A DNA stretch of 64,000 nt from Variovorax sp. UMC13 (lineage in GTDB: Bacteria; Pseudomonadota; Gammaproteobacteria; Burkholderiales; Burkholderiaceae_C). The position numbers and the translations under genes were made by a program. How positions within the stretch are numbered: the first letter of the stretch is position 1; each line of letters opens with the position of its first letter. This document shows positions 24,615 to 33,935 of this stretch, piece after piece. The DNA lies in assembly GCF_014170375.1 (NCBI RefSeq), contig NZ_LZZW01000018.1, positions 370,775-434,774 of the forward strand. Reading direction: 5' to 3'. Under the pieces are notes generated by a model. That model did no database searches and had not been told where the DNA came from. It saw only the letters and a list, made by a program, of their open reading frames with translations.

Positions 24615-25237
24615 GCATCGTCTTGCTCCCCGTGACCCTGCCTGTCCAGCGGCAGGACTTCGGATTCATGTCGTTCGACCTGGACTTCAGCAACACCGAC
24701 ACGGGCTCGTCCCAGGTTGTGGTGCTCGGCCCCGCCCGACGCACGTGCAGCCTGGTCAGCGAATCACGCCTGGTCAATGTCGCGGAGGCCGCCGCCTGGC
24801 GCCGACTGCAGCACGCGCTGCCGGGCAAGGTAAACAAGCTGGCGGTCTTCGATCTGCAACACCCGTTCCCGCGCGGCACAGCGCGGGGCGCCTGGACGGC
24901 GCTGGCGGCCCCAGCAGGGGCTTCGACGCTGTCGATCCAGGCTGGCCTGGCTCAGGCCGGCAAAACGCTCCTGACGGGCGATTGGATCGGCGTGAACCAG
25001 GGGGGCCTCGACCCGCAGCTGCTGCACGTCCAGTCCGACGCGGTCGTCGACGAGGCGGGGCTGCTCACGGTCGCATTCGGCTTCGTGCTGCGGCGGCCGG
25101 TCGTGGCCGGCAGCGCGGTCGTCTGGGAGCGCCCGGTGTGTCTTATGCGCCGGGCCGACTCAAAGGCTGGCTGGTCGTCGGAGGGGCATACGCAAGGTGG
25201 CTTCAGCCTCGAGCTGGTGGAGAGCTGGGAATCATGA
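24611..25237 (+). CDS. Minor tail protein (distal-tail/tip region), family not certain
   Basis: 208 residues, overlapping the tape measure stop by four bases. Mostly beta: VLLPVTLPVQRQDFGFMSFD, then TLSIQAGLAQAGKTLLTGDW and a C-terminal GGFSLELVESWES. The position after the tape measure and before an NlpC-like gene is that of the lambda M/L group, so it likely forms part of the tail tip ring. I do not recognise a named family with confidence. Confidence 0.66.
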   Translation: MSIVLLPVTLPVQRQDFGFMSFDLDFSNTDTGSSQVVVLGPARRTCSLVSESRLVNVAEAAAWRRLQHALPGKVNKLAVFDLQHPFPRGTARGAWTALAAPAGASTLSIQAGLAQAGKTLLTGDWIGVNQGGLDPQLLHVQSDAVVDEAGLLTVAFGFVLRRPVVAGSAVVWERPVCLMRRADSKAGWSSEGHTQGGFSLELVESWES

Positions 25238-25845
25238 TCACGACGAACAGCGGCTTTGAGGCCGCGGCGAGCAGCTCGGCGCATGGCGCCCTTGCATTGG
25301 TGGAACTGCAGCTGCGAGCCGGCACGGCCAGGTTCACCACCTGGCCACTTGATGTCACGGTGATGGGGCAGACCTGGAAAGGCGTCGGCAGCCTCGGTCA
25401 GATCGGCCAGTTGCACGAATCCGAAGATGGCGCCGAAGAGAAGCTGTCGCTGGGTCTCTCGCTCGTCGACATCGGCACCCGGTCGATCGCCCTCGGCAGC
25501 CCGAACGAGTACAAGGACAGGCCCATGCGCCTGTGGGTCGCGCTGCTCGACGCCAACACCCACCAGCTCAGCGGTGAGCCGGTGCTGCGGTTCGCTGGCG
25601 TGATGGACCAGGCCAAAATTGTTCGGGACGGCAGCAGCGGCAGCATCTCGCTGGACTGCCGCACCGCCTCTTACGACGTGCGCAGCAACCCGGCCGCCCT
25701 GCGGATGAACCAGGCGCAGCACCAGGCGCGTCGCCCAGGTGAACGCGGCTTTGAGTACCTCACCTCGCTCATCGGCAATCCGTCCGTCTGGCTGTCGAAG
25801 AGCCTTCAGGGCCGACTGAACGAGATCGCGCGGAGGAAGGGCTGA
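25234..25845 (+). CDS. Minor tail protein (tail tip), family not certain
   Basis: 203 residues from the ATG at 25234, which overlaps the previous stop by four bases; the longer frame is a shadow of that gene. Beta-rich domains: ALALVELQLRAGTARFTTWP, then KGVGSLGQIGQLHESEDG and GSISLDCRTASYDVRSNPAA, ending in LSKSLQGRLNEIARRKG. Proteins with a segment like NPSVWLSKSLQ precede the NlpC/DUF6950 gene in related phages. Structural role at the tail tip is inferred from order. Confidence 0.66.
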   Translation: MITTNSGFEAAASSSAHGALALVELQLRAGTARFTTWPLDVTVMGQTWKGVGSLGQIGQLHESEDGAEEKLSLGLSLVDIGTRSIALGSPNEYKDRPMRLWVALLDANTHQLSGEPVLRFAGVMDQAKIVRDGSSGSISLDCRTASYDVRSNPAALRMNQAQHQARRPGERGFEYLTSLIGNPSVWLSKSLQGRLNEIARRKG

Positions 25846-26258
25846 TGGCTGACCTCGACGCTTTCATCGACGCGCGCCGCAACACGCCGTTCGAGTACTT
25901 CCTGCAGGACTGCGCGCACATTGCCGCGGACTGGGTCTTTGCCAAGACCGGGGCAGACCCGCTTGCGGATCTCCGATCGCCGGGCGGGCCCTTCGAGGCT
26001 CGGAACCTTCTTGCGGCGTTGCGCCTGGTCCGTGCCGCCGGCGGCTACCAGGCCATGGCCACCCAGCGGCTTGGAGCTGACCTCCCTCCGCTGCTGGCGC
26101 AGCGTGGCGACGTGATGCTGGTCATGAGCGGTCGACCGGTTGGCCGCGTGCGTGGGTTCACCTTCGGGGTATGCACCGGCTCGCACATCGCGGCGCCGGA
26201 CAACGACGGCCTGGTTTTCCTCCCGATCACCAGTGGGGTGGCTGCATGGCGCGTTTGA
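25845..26258 (+). CDS. DUF6950 / NlpC-P60-like tail peptidase-type protein
   Basis: 137 residues. DUF6950 features: an early FEYFLQDCAHIAADWVF holding the candidate catalytic cysteine (about residue 24) and a later CTGSHIAAPDNDG holding a candidate histidine (about residue 114). It has the place of lambda gpK, the tail tip NlpC/P60 peptidase that opens peptidoglycan during entry. The start overlaps the previous stop (TGATG) and the end overlaps the J-like gene by 13 bases. Confidence 0.75.
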   Translation: MADLDAFIDARRNTPFEYFLQDCAHIAADWVFAKTGADPLADLRSPGGPFEARNLLAALRLVRAAGGYQAMATQRLGADLPPLLAQRGDVMLVMSGRPVGRVRGFTFGVCTGSHIAAPDNDGLVFLPITSGVAAWRV

Positions 26259-29200
26259 TCCGCTGCACGCTCGTCTTCTTGGCGCTGCTCGGCTTGAGCT
26301 CGGCCGCGAGCGCCGACCCGATCACCATCGTCGCCTTCCTGGCTCCGTACATCGGCAGCGCCGCCGCCGCCTTCGTCGTGACCTACGGCGCGGTCATCGC
26401 AGCCACGGCCTACGCGGTCTACGGCTCGGTACAAGCCAAGAAGAAGGCGCGGGCGATGGCCCAGCGCCTCGCGGAGCAGGAAGCCGCCAACCTCAAGGAC
26501 CGCACGACCAACGTCATCGCCTCGGACTCGCCTTGGGTCATGGTCTACGGCTCGCCGGCCCCGATCGGTGGCTCAGTCGTTGCGCTGCTGACCAGTGGCG
26601 ATCGAGACCAGTTCAAACACGTCGTCTTGGCTTTGGCCGCGCACGAATGTGACGCAGTCGAGGCGATCTACATGGGCGGCGAATGGGTCGGAGAACTCGA
26701 TCCCCAGGGGTATGCGACCGGGGCCAATTTCCAGCTCGACGAAGGCGTGCGCCGCCTGGAGACCGCCGAATTCGAGCTGACTGAGTTCCGGCGCGAGACC
26801 GAGGGCGGTACCGAGATCTACCCGGCCGGCTACTGGATCTTGCCGCTGCGCCTCGACGTAGAGGGCTTCGAGCTGCAGAGCATCACCGCCCTTGACGGCG
26901 GCCCGCTGGCGGGCGTGGTGCTCGGACAGCTGCCGAACTCCTTCGGCGGCCGAGCGCTGGTCGGTGAAAAGGGCGTGAAGGGGCGTGTCGCCTACTGGGT
27001 CAACGGCGCGGGCGCTGCGCTGAATGTGCAGGTCCACCTCTCACCCGGCGGCGTGGACACCGCGGACGCGTTCCTACGCGCGGCCAGGCCCGACCAGTGG
27101 ACCATCGACCACAAGCTCAGCGGGTTCACCTACCTGGTCATCACGATGAACCTGCTCCTGGAGCAGTTCCAGGGCGGCGTGCCACAGATCACTGTGAAGC
27201 TGCGCGGCAAGAAGGTCTACGACCCTCGGACCAACCAGGTGGCGTACAGCCGCAACCCAGCGTTGTGCCTGGCCGACTTCATCACCTCGGAGGTCGGCTA
27301 CAAGGCGGACTTCACTACCCAGGTCGAGATGGACGCCCTGATCGCCGCAGCGAACGACTGCGACGTGGCGGTCTATGACCAGGCGACGGTGGACTCCGAC
27401 GCCGCTACCTACGGCGGCTCGCGGGCCCGCTACACCTGCGACGGCATGCTCCGCTCCGACCAGGACCGTGACGCCACCAGGCAGCAGATCGAGGACGCCA
27501 TGGCTGGCTTCTCGCTTGAGTCGGGCGGCGTGTGGCGCATCCAGGCGGGCGCCTGGTCGACTCCAGTGATGGCCCTGACCGACAACGACATGCTGGCGCC
27601 CACCTCCGTGGTGCAGACCTGCAACATCGGCACGGCTCACTTCAACGGAGTGCGCGGCACCTATGTCAACTCGGTGCGCAACGGCGTTTCCGAGGACTTC
27701 ACCCCCTACCAGAATCCCACTTTCCGGGCGATCGACGAGAAGGACAAGTTCTTCGACACCACGCTGTCGTTCACCGGCAACCACATCCGCGCACACCAGA
27801 TCAGCCGCATCCTGGTTGAGCAAAGCCGCGGCGGCTTCGTTGTCCAGATCCGGCCGAAGATGTCCGCCTGGAAGCTGCAGCCCGGCAATCGGATCACGGT
27901 CTCGAGCGCGCTCTACGGCTTCACCAACAAGCGCTTTCGCGTCCAGGACTGGGGCTACACCCAAAACGCGCCCCTCACGCTGCAATGCGTCGAGGACGAG
28001 GAGACCTTCTACGACCTGGTCGACGAGACACGTGCGGACCCGGCGCCGAACACCGAGCTGCCGAGCCCCTTCCTCAAGCCGGGCCCGCCGCTCGACCTGA
28101 TCGCGCTCAGCGGCGAGAGCCAGATGGTCCAGCAGGACGGCGTGATGGTTGTTCGCGTGAAGGTGTCGTGGGCGTTGGCGGCGGACGAGGCGGTGGTGCG
28201 CAGCGGTGTCGTGCGCGTCCAGTGGCGCCTGGCCGCCAACGGCTCGGCCTGGGAGTCGCGCGACCTGCCGGGCAACTCGACCGAGCTGTACCTGCTGGGC
28301 CTCGAGGTCCACAACGCGTACGTGATCCGCGTGCAGTTCCTGACCGCCTACGCCAGCAGCAACTGGTCGATGATCCAGCACGAGGTGCACGGCCTCGAGG
28401 GGCCGCCCGACAGCGTGCTGGGCCTGCACGTCGAGCCCGAGCTGACCGGCATCTTTGCCTACTGGCAGGAGCCGGAGGGCATCGACCTACTGGGCTGGTC
28501 GGCGACGCAGCTGCGCCGTGGGCCGAGTTGGGAACTGGCCGAGGGCACGATCCTGTTCGACGGCCGCGCTTCGAGCGCGAACCTCGGCTGGTTTCCCGTG
28601 GGCAGCCAGGCGGTGTGGGCCGCCCACCACAACACCATCGACCAGTGGTCGGAGCCGGTCTTCAAGACCGTGGAGATCGATCCGCCGGCGCAGGCCGACC
28701 CGCACGGCACGGTGAACAACCGCAACACCGTCGCGCTGCTGTGGCAGGACTGCAAGACCACGCAGCCGATCGCGCACTACGAGATCCGCATCGGCGCGAC
28801 CTGGGAGACATCGACATATGTCACCGAGGTTCTGGCCTTGAGCTGGAGTGGCGTGCAGCCCAAGTTCGGCGATCACCGCTACTGGGTGACGGCCGTCGAC
28901 GTCGCTGGAAACCGTGGCGCGCCGGGCTACACCAACACCGTCACGTTGGGGTCGCTCGACAGCGCGATCGGCAACCTGCGCGGCAAGGTCGACGCGGCCC
29001 TCGACGAGGTGGCCCGCCTGCAGATGCAGGGTGCGCTGACGTCCGACGGCAAGCTGGCCCGCACGCGCGCTGGCGTCTACGAGGCGATCGAGGTCGTGGT
29101 GACCGACGCCACGGCCCTGGCCAGCAAATTCACGGCGCTGTCGTCCACCGTCGACGAGAACCATGCGATCGTCTCGACGCAGATCACCACTCTCGCCACA

Positions 29201-30052
29201 GCGCAGTCGGCGACCGCGTCTCGCCTCGATCTGGTGGCGGCGATCACGGACACCACGACGGCCGCGGTGGCCACGCTGACCGAGACGACCGCCACTCAGT
29301 TCAGCGCCGTGGCCTCGCAGATCACCACGATCCAGTCGAGCGTTGGCAGCCTGTCGGGCAGCGTCGAGGTTCAGGCCAACACGCTGGCCAGCCTCAACGG
29401 CAATGTCGCGGCCCAGTACATGATCCGCACCGAGGTTGTCGGCAGCACGGGCCGCCGCGCGCTGGCGGGGCTGTCGATCGGCGTGTCGGCGGGCAGCGGT
29501 GGCGCGCCGACGCAGTCCGAGGTGGTGGTCTTCGCCGACCGATTCGTGGTGGCAGCCGATGCAAGCTCCTCGGCTCTGGACGCCCCTTTCCGCGTCGAGG
29601 GCGGCGTGGTCTTCATCAACGTCGCCAAGATCAAGGACGCGGACATCGGGACGCTCAAGGTGGCCGGCTTTGCCCTGGGCATCTCCCTGGCGTCGGATGG
29701 CCTGTCCAACGCGGCCGTGGCCTTCACCGTCCCGGCTGGACAGGTGTGGCGCGCATCGTCATTGGCTATCGCTGGCAATTCCGGCGAGATCGAAGAGGCG
29801 AGGTTCGCCGCCGGCTTGTTTGTGACAGGCGCCACCGCGACCGCGACCTCCCAATCTGTCATCTCCCGTCAAGGTCCTGGCTCTGAAGGCGGCATCAGCA
29901 ACCTGTATCAGTCCACACCTGTGACTTGCGGAAGCTTGGTGGACTACGGCCCCGGCACGCACACGATCTCCGCCAGCTGGTCGACCGCACCCATCATTTC
30001 GACCAGCGCGCCGGTGCTGCTGATGGTCGACTTGCAGAAGCGAGGCGCCTGA
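26246..30052 (+). CDS. Tail tip / host-specificity protein (lambda gpJ-like)
   Basis: 1268 residues from the ATG at 26246. The N-terminus is hydrophobic: a signal-like LIRCTLVFLALLGLSSAASA and a second membrane-like stretch (AAFVVTYGAVIAATAYAVYG), resembling the tail assembly protein I fused onto J. The middle carries the Phage-tail_3 pattern (LYGFTNKRFRVQDWGY, about residue 560), then about three fibronectin-like units (700-920). The end has a coiled coil and a DUF1983-type domain (about 1060-1180, AAQYMIRTEVVG, then FADRFVVAADAS). It sits at the tail end and should contact the host receptor. Confidence 0.88.
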   Translation: MARLIRCTLVFLALLGLSSAASADPITIVAFLAPYIGSAAAAFVVTYGAVIAATAYAVYGSVQAKKKARAMAQRLAEQEAANLKDRTTNVIASDSPWVMVYGSPAPIGGSVVALLTSGDRDQFKHVVLALAAHECDAVEAIYMGGEWVGELDPQGYATGANFQLDEGVRRLETAEFELTEFRRETEGGTEIYPAGYWILPLRLDVEGFELQSITALDGGPLAGVVLGQLPNSFGGRALVGEKGVKGRVAYWVNGAGAALNVQVHLSPGGVDTADAFLRAARPDQWTIDHKLSGFTYLVITMNLLLEQFQGGVPQITVKLRGKKVYDPRTNQVAYSRNPALCLADFITSEVGYKADFTTQVEMDALIAAANDCDVAVYDQATVDSDAATYGGSRARYTCDGMLRSDQDRDATRQQIEDAMAGFSLESGGVWRIQAGAWSTPVMALTDNDMLAPTSVVQTCNIGTAHFNGVRGTYVNSVRNGVSEDFTPYQNPTFRAIDEKDKFFDTTLSFTGNHIRAHQISRILVEQSRGGFVVQIRPKMSAWKLQPGNRITVSSALYGFTNKRFRVQDWGYTQNAPLTLQCVEDEETFYDLVDETRADPAPNTELPSPFLKPGPPLDLIALSGESQMVQQDGVMVVRVKVSWALAADEAVVRSGVVRVQWRLAANGSAWESRDLPGNSTELYLLGLEVHNAYVIRVQFLTAYASSNWSMIQHEVHGLEGPPDSVLGLHVEPELTGIFAYWQEPEGIDLLGWSATQLRRGPSWELAEGTILFDGRASSANLGWFPVGSQAVWAAHHNTIDQWSEPVFKTVEIDPPAQADPHGTVNNRNTVALLWQDCKTTQPIAHYEIRIGATWETSTYVTEVLALSWSGVQPKFGDHRYWVTAVDVAGNRGAPGYTNTVTLGSLDSAIGNLRGKVDAALDEVARLQMQGALTSDGKLARTRAGVYEAIEVVVTDATALASKFTALSSTVDENHAIVSTQITTLATAQSATASRLDLVAAITDTTTAAVATLTETTATQFSAVASQITTIQSSVGSLSGSVEVQANTLASLNGNVAAQYMIRTEVVGSTGRRALAGLSIGVSAGSGGAPTQSEVVVFADRFVVAADASSSALDAPFRVEGGVVFINVAKIKDADIGTLKVAGFALGISLASDGLSNAAVAFTVPAGQVWRASSLAIAGNSGEIEEARFAAGLFVTGATATATSQSVISRQGPGSEGGISNLYQSTPVTCGSLVDYGPGTHTISASWSTAPIISTSAPVLLMVDLQKRGA

Positions 30053-30651
30053 TGAGCGACAACACGACGCCATCCGGCACTCGCCCGTTCTGCGCCATCG
30101 ATGCGCACGGCCAAGTCGTGATGCGCGGCCACACGCTCGAGCTGCCGCTCGTGCCGGGCTTGACCTCGCTCGATGAAGCGGCCCCGCTGAACACCTACCG
30201 TTCGGGCTCCGCGTGGCTGCCCATCCCAAAGCAGCCCAGCGCGCTGCATGTCTTCGATTGGCCGACGAAAGTGTGGGCCGACTCGCGCACCCTCGACCAG
30301 GTGCGCGCGGCCAAGCTGTTCGAGATCAATCAGCGCTTCTCGCAGGAGTCGGCCGCGCTGATCGCCGGCTACCCGCTCGAGGAGCGTCAGACCTGGGCCG
30401 CACAGGAAGCCGAGGCACTGGCCTGGGCCGCCGACAACAACACACCCACGCCGTACCTCGACGGCATCGCGTCAGCGCGGGGCATCGACCCGGCCGACAT
30501 GCGCATGAGGACCTTCGAAGCGGTCAATACCTTCCGAACCGATTCGCAGTGGCTTGTGGGCACCCGCCAGGCCCTGCGCGACGCCATCCAGAACCCCAAC
30601 GCCACGCGCGCGCAGATCGATGCGATCGCTTGGCCAACACCTGAGGAGTGA
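30052..30651 (+). CDS. DUF4376 tail-fibre-associated protein
   Basis: 199 residues, starting at a TGATG overlap with the J-like gene. The C-terminal half is the DUF4376 pattern: TPTPYLDGIASARGIDPADM and RTFEAVNTFRTDSQWLVGTR. The N-terminal half is a beta-rich attachment segment. DUF4376 is found in fibre or fibre-assembly proteins next to J-type genes in many tailed phages. Exact role is not established. Confidence 0.76.
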   Translation: MSDNTTPSGTRPFCAIDAHGQVVMRGHTLELPLVPGLTSLDEAAPLNTYRSGSAWLPIPKQPSALHVFDWPTKVWADSRTLDQVRAAKLFEINQRFSQESAALIAGYPLEERQTWAAQEAEALAWAADNNTPTPYLDGIASARGIDPADMRMRTFEAVNTFRTDSQWLVGTRQALRDAIQNPNATRAQIDAIAWPTPEE

Positions 30652-30653
30652 CC

Positions 30654-30998
30654 ATGCAGCAGATCATCGGGCTCGAAAAGCCCATCGAAGACCCCGGCAC
30701 GGGCGGCATGGCCAGCTATCACGTGGTCGTGCAGCATCTGGTGCAGCTGCGCACGCGCACCAGCGCCGTGACGCTGGCCGGCTTCGTGTCGCAGGCTGCG
30801 GCCGAGGCCGGCAAGCAGCCGCTGATGCACATCACGGCACAGATCAAGGACGCGCCGACCGGCGACTCGGCGGCATGGCCGGACTGGTTCTGCCGTCAGA
30901 TCCTGAACGCGGAAACCGGAGGCACCAACGTGCTGGCCGACGCGGTGCCCGTGTACGCGGCCGAGCCCGCTGCAGTTGCCGAGGAGCCCGCGCAATGA
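30654..30998 (+). CDS. Small phage protein between fibre genes, function unknown
   Basis: 114 residues from the ATG at 30654, five bases after AGGAG; a GTG at 30648 overlapping the previous stop is an alternative. It contains GGMASYHVVVQHLVQLRTRT and AAWPDWFCRQILN, then an acidic tail rich in alanine and proline. It may be a structural accessory or chaperone for the following tailspike. Not recognised. Confidence 0.6.
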   Translation: MQQIIGLEKPIEDPGTGGMASYHVVVQHLVQLRTRTSAVTLAGFVSQAAAEAGKQPLMHITAQIKDAPTGDSAAWPDWFCRQILNAETGGTNVLADAVPVYAAEPAAVAEEPAQ

Positions 30999-33514
30999 CC
31001 ACCTGGTATCGCGAGGGTCTGGTCACGCTGACGTCGGGCTCCGATCTCGTCGCTGGCGTCGGCACCGAATGGGTGGACAACGTACTGCCCGGCGGCATCT
31101 TTTTCACGCCCGCTGGCCTGGTCGAGGTTCAGCGCGTCACCAGCGACACCTCGCTCAAGCTGGTGACGCCATACGGCGGAGCGACCGTGGCCGGCGCAGA
31201 GTATTCGATCGCCCCGACACAGGGCTACGTCGTCGCGTTGGCCAAGCAGCTCAACGGAGTGCTCGGCGATTTCGGCGAGCTGAAAGACGCTTGGCAGGAC
31301 GGCACGCTGGTCGGTAAGGGCGTCGCGCTCAAGGGCGTGAAGAACACCGTGGGCGAGCTGCCGCCCAGCGGCAACGCTCCTGGTGATGCCTGGATGGTCG
31401 ATGGCCACATGCACGTGTGGACGGGCTCGGCGTGGCTCGACCAGGGGGCCACTGTCTCAACGCCCGAGCTTGAAGCGCTCCGCGACGCGGCTGGCACGTC
31501 GGCCGGCCTGGCGATCGGTTCCGCGTTGGCGGCTGACACCACGCGCAAGGACTACGAGGATCGCGTGTACCCCGGGGTCTACGCAACGCCACCAACGAAT
31601 AAGCCGCACAGCGGTGCGCCGTGTGCTGATGGAGACCGCTGCGTGGTTCTCGTCGGCACAGTGCCATATGAGCACCTCCGCGTGGGCGGCGGCTGGCTGA
31701 TTCCCAACATCGATGCGACCAATCTTGCGTTGCCCACGGGCCCGGCGCTTCTCGGCTACGTTCAGAGCGGGGCCGGTTCGGTAGTTCGAAACGCCTTGGC
31801 CAAGCTGCGCGAGAACATCAGCGCGAAGGACTTTGGCGCCGTCGGCGATGGCGTGACGAATGACGCTGTGGCGCTGCAAAAGGCATTCGACTACGCGCGC
31901 CTGGTTGGGGCCACCGTCGATTTGTCCGGTGGCCGGTACTACGCGGCAAGTGCCCTGACCGTCTACACGGCCATTGACGGCCGAGGTGCGCTCATTGAGA
32001 GCGGCAATGCGGTCGCCCTGCAGCTCGGTGCGGACGGGGTCAGCATGACCGCTGTCGCAATTGCCTGCCGAAACATCTCCGCGACCAGCCCGAACGTCGC
32101 TCCGTACACCATCTACGGCCCGAACCGCAATGGGGTGAAGCTCGACGGCTGCCTGCTGATCAATGGCCGGGTTCGGGTCGAGACGCCGCTGAACGCGTCA
32201 GCGAACTCGCGTTTCTCGATGACGAATTGCGGTCTGTCCATCGACCTCTCCGCCTATGAGGCCGTCGTCAACGAGAACGACGGCGTGACCATCGGTGGCG
32301 TTTCGGACGTGGTCCTGGCCAACAACCAGATCGCCCTGGTCGGCGTGCACCGCGGAATCAAGATCAAGGGCACGACGGCCGGCTACAACCCCGGCGCGGG
32401 GGACTCCTCGCGGGTCGCCATCAACGGCAACGTCATCCGTGGTGTGGGAGGTGGCGGCCACAAGCAACTGATCGATCTCTTCTCGGGAACCCGCAATATC
32501 GCCATCGGCGGCAACTCGATCGAGAGCACCGGATTCGGGCGAGTCATCGAGAACAAAACGTCGCGTGGCACCGCCGGCATCACCCTGTCCGCTGTGATCA
32601 ATGGCAACACCATCCTCACTGACACCCAAGTGCCTTTCGTGTTCGAGGGGTTCTACGGCAATGCAAATCCAACCTACAACGTCGGGGAGTGCGTTGTGAA
32701 AATCACGGGGAACATGGTGATCAGCTCGGCCTCCGAGACGAGCGGATCGACCCTTTCAGCCGTCAAGTACTACCACTCCGCGCATCTCGCTGACAACACC
32801 TTCCACTTCACTGGCGGGACGGCGAACCGCCTGTACATCGGGCAATGCAAGCAGGTCTCCGTGGTCGACAACAATCTCAAGCGGGCGCAGATCGGCTTCG
32901 GTGACCAAACGGGTTCGCAGCAAGGCGATTCATTTGCCGGCGCGCGGTTTGGCCGCATCACCGCTACTGGCAACAACCTCGATGACTTCGACTCGGGATA
33001 CTTTGCGGGAGGTGTCAGCCTGCGAGACATCGATGCCCCGACTGCCACGATCATCATCGATGGAAACAACATCAACCAGTCGACGGCGTCGGCCGCGGCG
33101 TCGGGTGCGGTCAGTGCCAGGTCGGTGATCTGCAAGTCGCTGCAGATCGATGGCAACGCTTCGAACATGGTCAGTGCTGCGGAGGACCGTGCCTATCTCG
33201 TCGGCATCACCGGCAAAGTCATCGAGAAGGACAACTCGTGGAATGTGCTGCCCTACACGGGCACCTGGGCTCCTGGCGCCATCGCTGCCAACGCTTCGGT
33301 GTTCACCGACGTCGCGATCGTGGGCGTCGCAACGAACGTCCACGCCATCCCCAAAGTCACGCACTCGGCGCTGCCGCCAGGCGTGGTCCTTGGAGCAGCT
33401 GTCACGGCCGCCAACACCGTTCGCGTGACGGCCTACAACATCACCGGAGCCTCCGTAACTTTCAACAGCGGCACGTTGCGCGTGATGGCTGAGTTCATCT
33501 CGACTCTGTTCTAG
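30995..33514 (+). CDS. Tailspike with pectate-lyase-type beta-helix
   Basis: 839 residues, overlapping the previous stop by four bases. The N-terminal part (about 1-90, WYREGLVTLTSGSDLVAGVG) is a particle-binding module of the kind used by fibre and spike proteins. The segment KDFGAVGDGVTNDAVALQKA (about residue 280) is the hallmark of pectate-lyase-type right-handed beta-helix spikes. It is followed by many short strands with repeated glycine-asparagine turns (NGNVIRG, GGNSIES, INGNTI). The last 90 residues form a beta domain (VHAIPKVTHSALPPGV) that may aid trimer formation. It probably binds or cleaves a surface polysaccharide, so it should set host range. Confidence 0.88.
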   Translation: MTTWYREGLVTLTSGSDLVAGVGTEWVDNVLPGGIFFTPAGLVEVQRVTSDTSLKLVTPYGGATVAGAEYSIAPTQGYVVALAKQLNGVLGDFGELKDAWQDGTLVGKGVALKGVKNTVGELPPSGNAPGDAWMVDGHMHVWTGSAWLDQGATVSTPELEALRDAAGTSAGLAIGSALAADTTRKDYEDRVYPGVYATPPTNKPHSGAPCADGDRCVVLVGTVPYEHLRVGGGWLIPNIDATNLALPTGPALLGYVQSGAGSVVRNALAKLRENISAKDFGAVGDGVTNDAVALQKAFDYARLVGATVDLSGGRYYAASALTVYTAIDGRGALIESGNAVALQLGADGVSMTAVAIACRNISATSPNVAPYTIYGPNRNGVKLDGCLLINGRVRVETPLNASANSRFSMTNCGLSIDLSAYEAVVNENDGVTIGGVSDVVLANNQIALVGVHRGIKIKGTTAGYNPGAGDSSRVAINGNVIRGVGGGGHKQLIDLFSGTRNIAIGGNSIESTGFGRVIENKTSRGTAGITLSAVINGNTILTDTQVPFVFEGFYGNANPTYNVGECVVKITGNMVISSASETSGSTLSAVKYYHSAHLADNTFHFTGGTANRLYIGQCKQVSVVDNNLKRAQIGFGDQTGSQQGDSFAGARFGRITATGNNLDDFDSGYFAGGVSLRDIDAPTATIIIDGNNINQSTASAAASGAVSARSVICKSLQIDGNASNMVSAAEDRAYLVGITGKVIEKDNSWNVLPYTGTWAPGAIAANASVFTDVAIVGVATNVHAIPKVTHSALPPGVVLGAAVTAANTVRVTAYNITGASVTFNSGTLRVMAEFISTLF

Positions 33515-33716
33515 AGAGAAGCACGGTCGCAGAGCGGCAGGCCGGGCCGAGTTCGGAATCGATACCGCTGCCACAAAAAAAAGACGGGCGACCTGGGTCG
33601 GTGCGCTAACACCTCCCCAAGACCCAACCTGCAGATCGAGCCTGCAAGCCGGCAAGGCCCGCCACCCTGTACAGAGTGCGGCCGAGCCTACCAAATTTCC
33701 AAATAGAGGAACTGGC
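33515..33716 (+). other. Intergenic region before the com-methylase cassette
   Basis: About 200 bases without an open frame of note. It has an A8 run at about 33575, a short inverted repeat CGAC/GTCG near 33589-33600 with a 4-base loop, and an AT-rich end (CCAAATTTCCAAATAGAGGAA) just before com. This end supplies a ribosome site and perhaps a promoter, as the com-mom genes of Mu have their own promoter. No clear -35/-10 pair could be placed. Confidence 0.45.
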
Positions 33717-33935
33717 TTGCAAATGGAAGAAATACGATGCGGCGCCTGCGGCCGCAAGCTGGGCAGCGGCGTGTACACGCACCTGGTCATCAAATGCCCC
33801 CGCTGCGGGGCCCTGAACACCCTGAGAGCCACGAGCTCCTTACCTGAGCGCCTTGAGCGCCTTTCAACCGAAAGAGCGACTCATGAACCCCGCACCCATC
33901 ATCCCCTGGCTCGGAGGCAAGCGCCGCCTGGCTGA
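33717..33935 (+). CDS. com: Com-like zinc-ribbon translational regulator
   Basis: 72 residues. Two cysteine pairs, C8-x2-C11 and C27-x2-C30, with a GRKLGSG loop and PRCGALN after the second pair, match the Mu Com family. In Mu, Com is a zinc protein that binds the mom message and frees its start for translation. The TTG at 33717 has GAGGA six bases upstream; the ATG at 33723 is the alternative and gives two residues fewer. Here the next gene, overlapping by 53 bases in another frame, is a methylase and not mom. Confidence 0.8.
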   Translation: MQMEEIRCGACGRKLGSGVYTHLVIKCPRCGALNTLRATSSLPERLERLSTERATHEPRTHHPLARRQAPPG

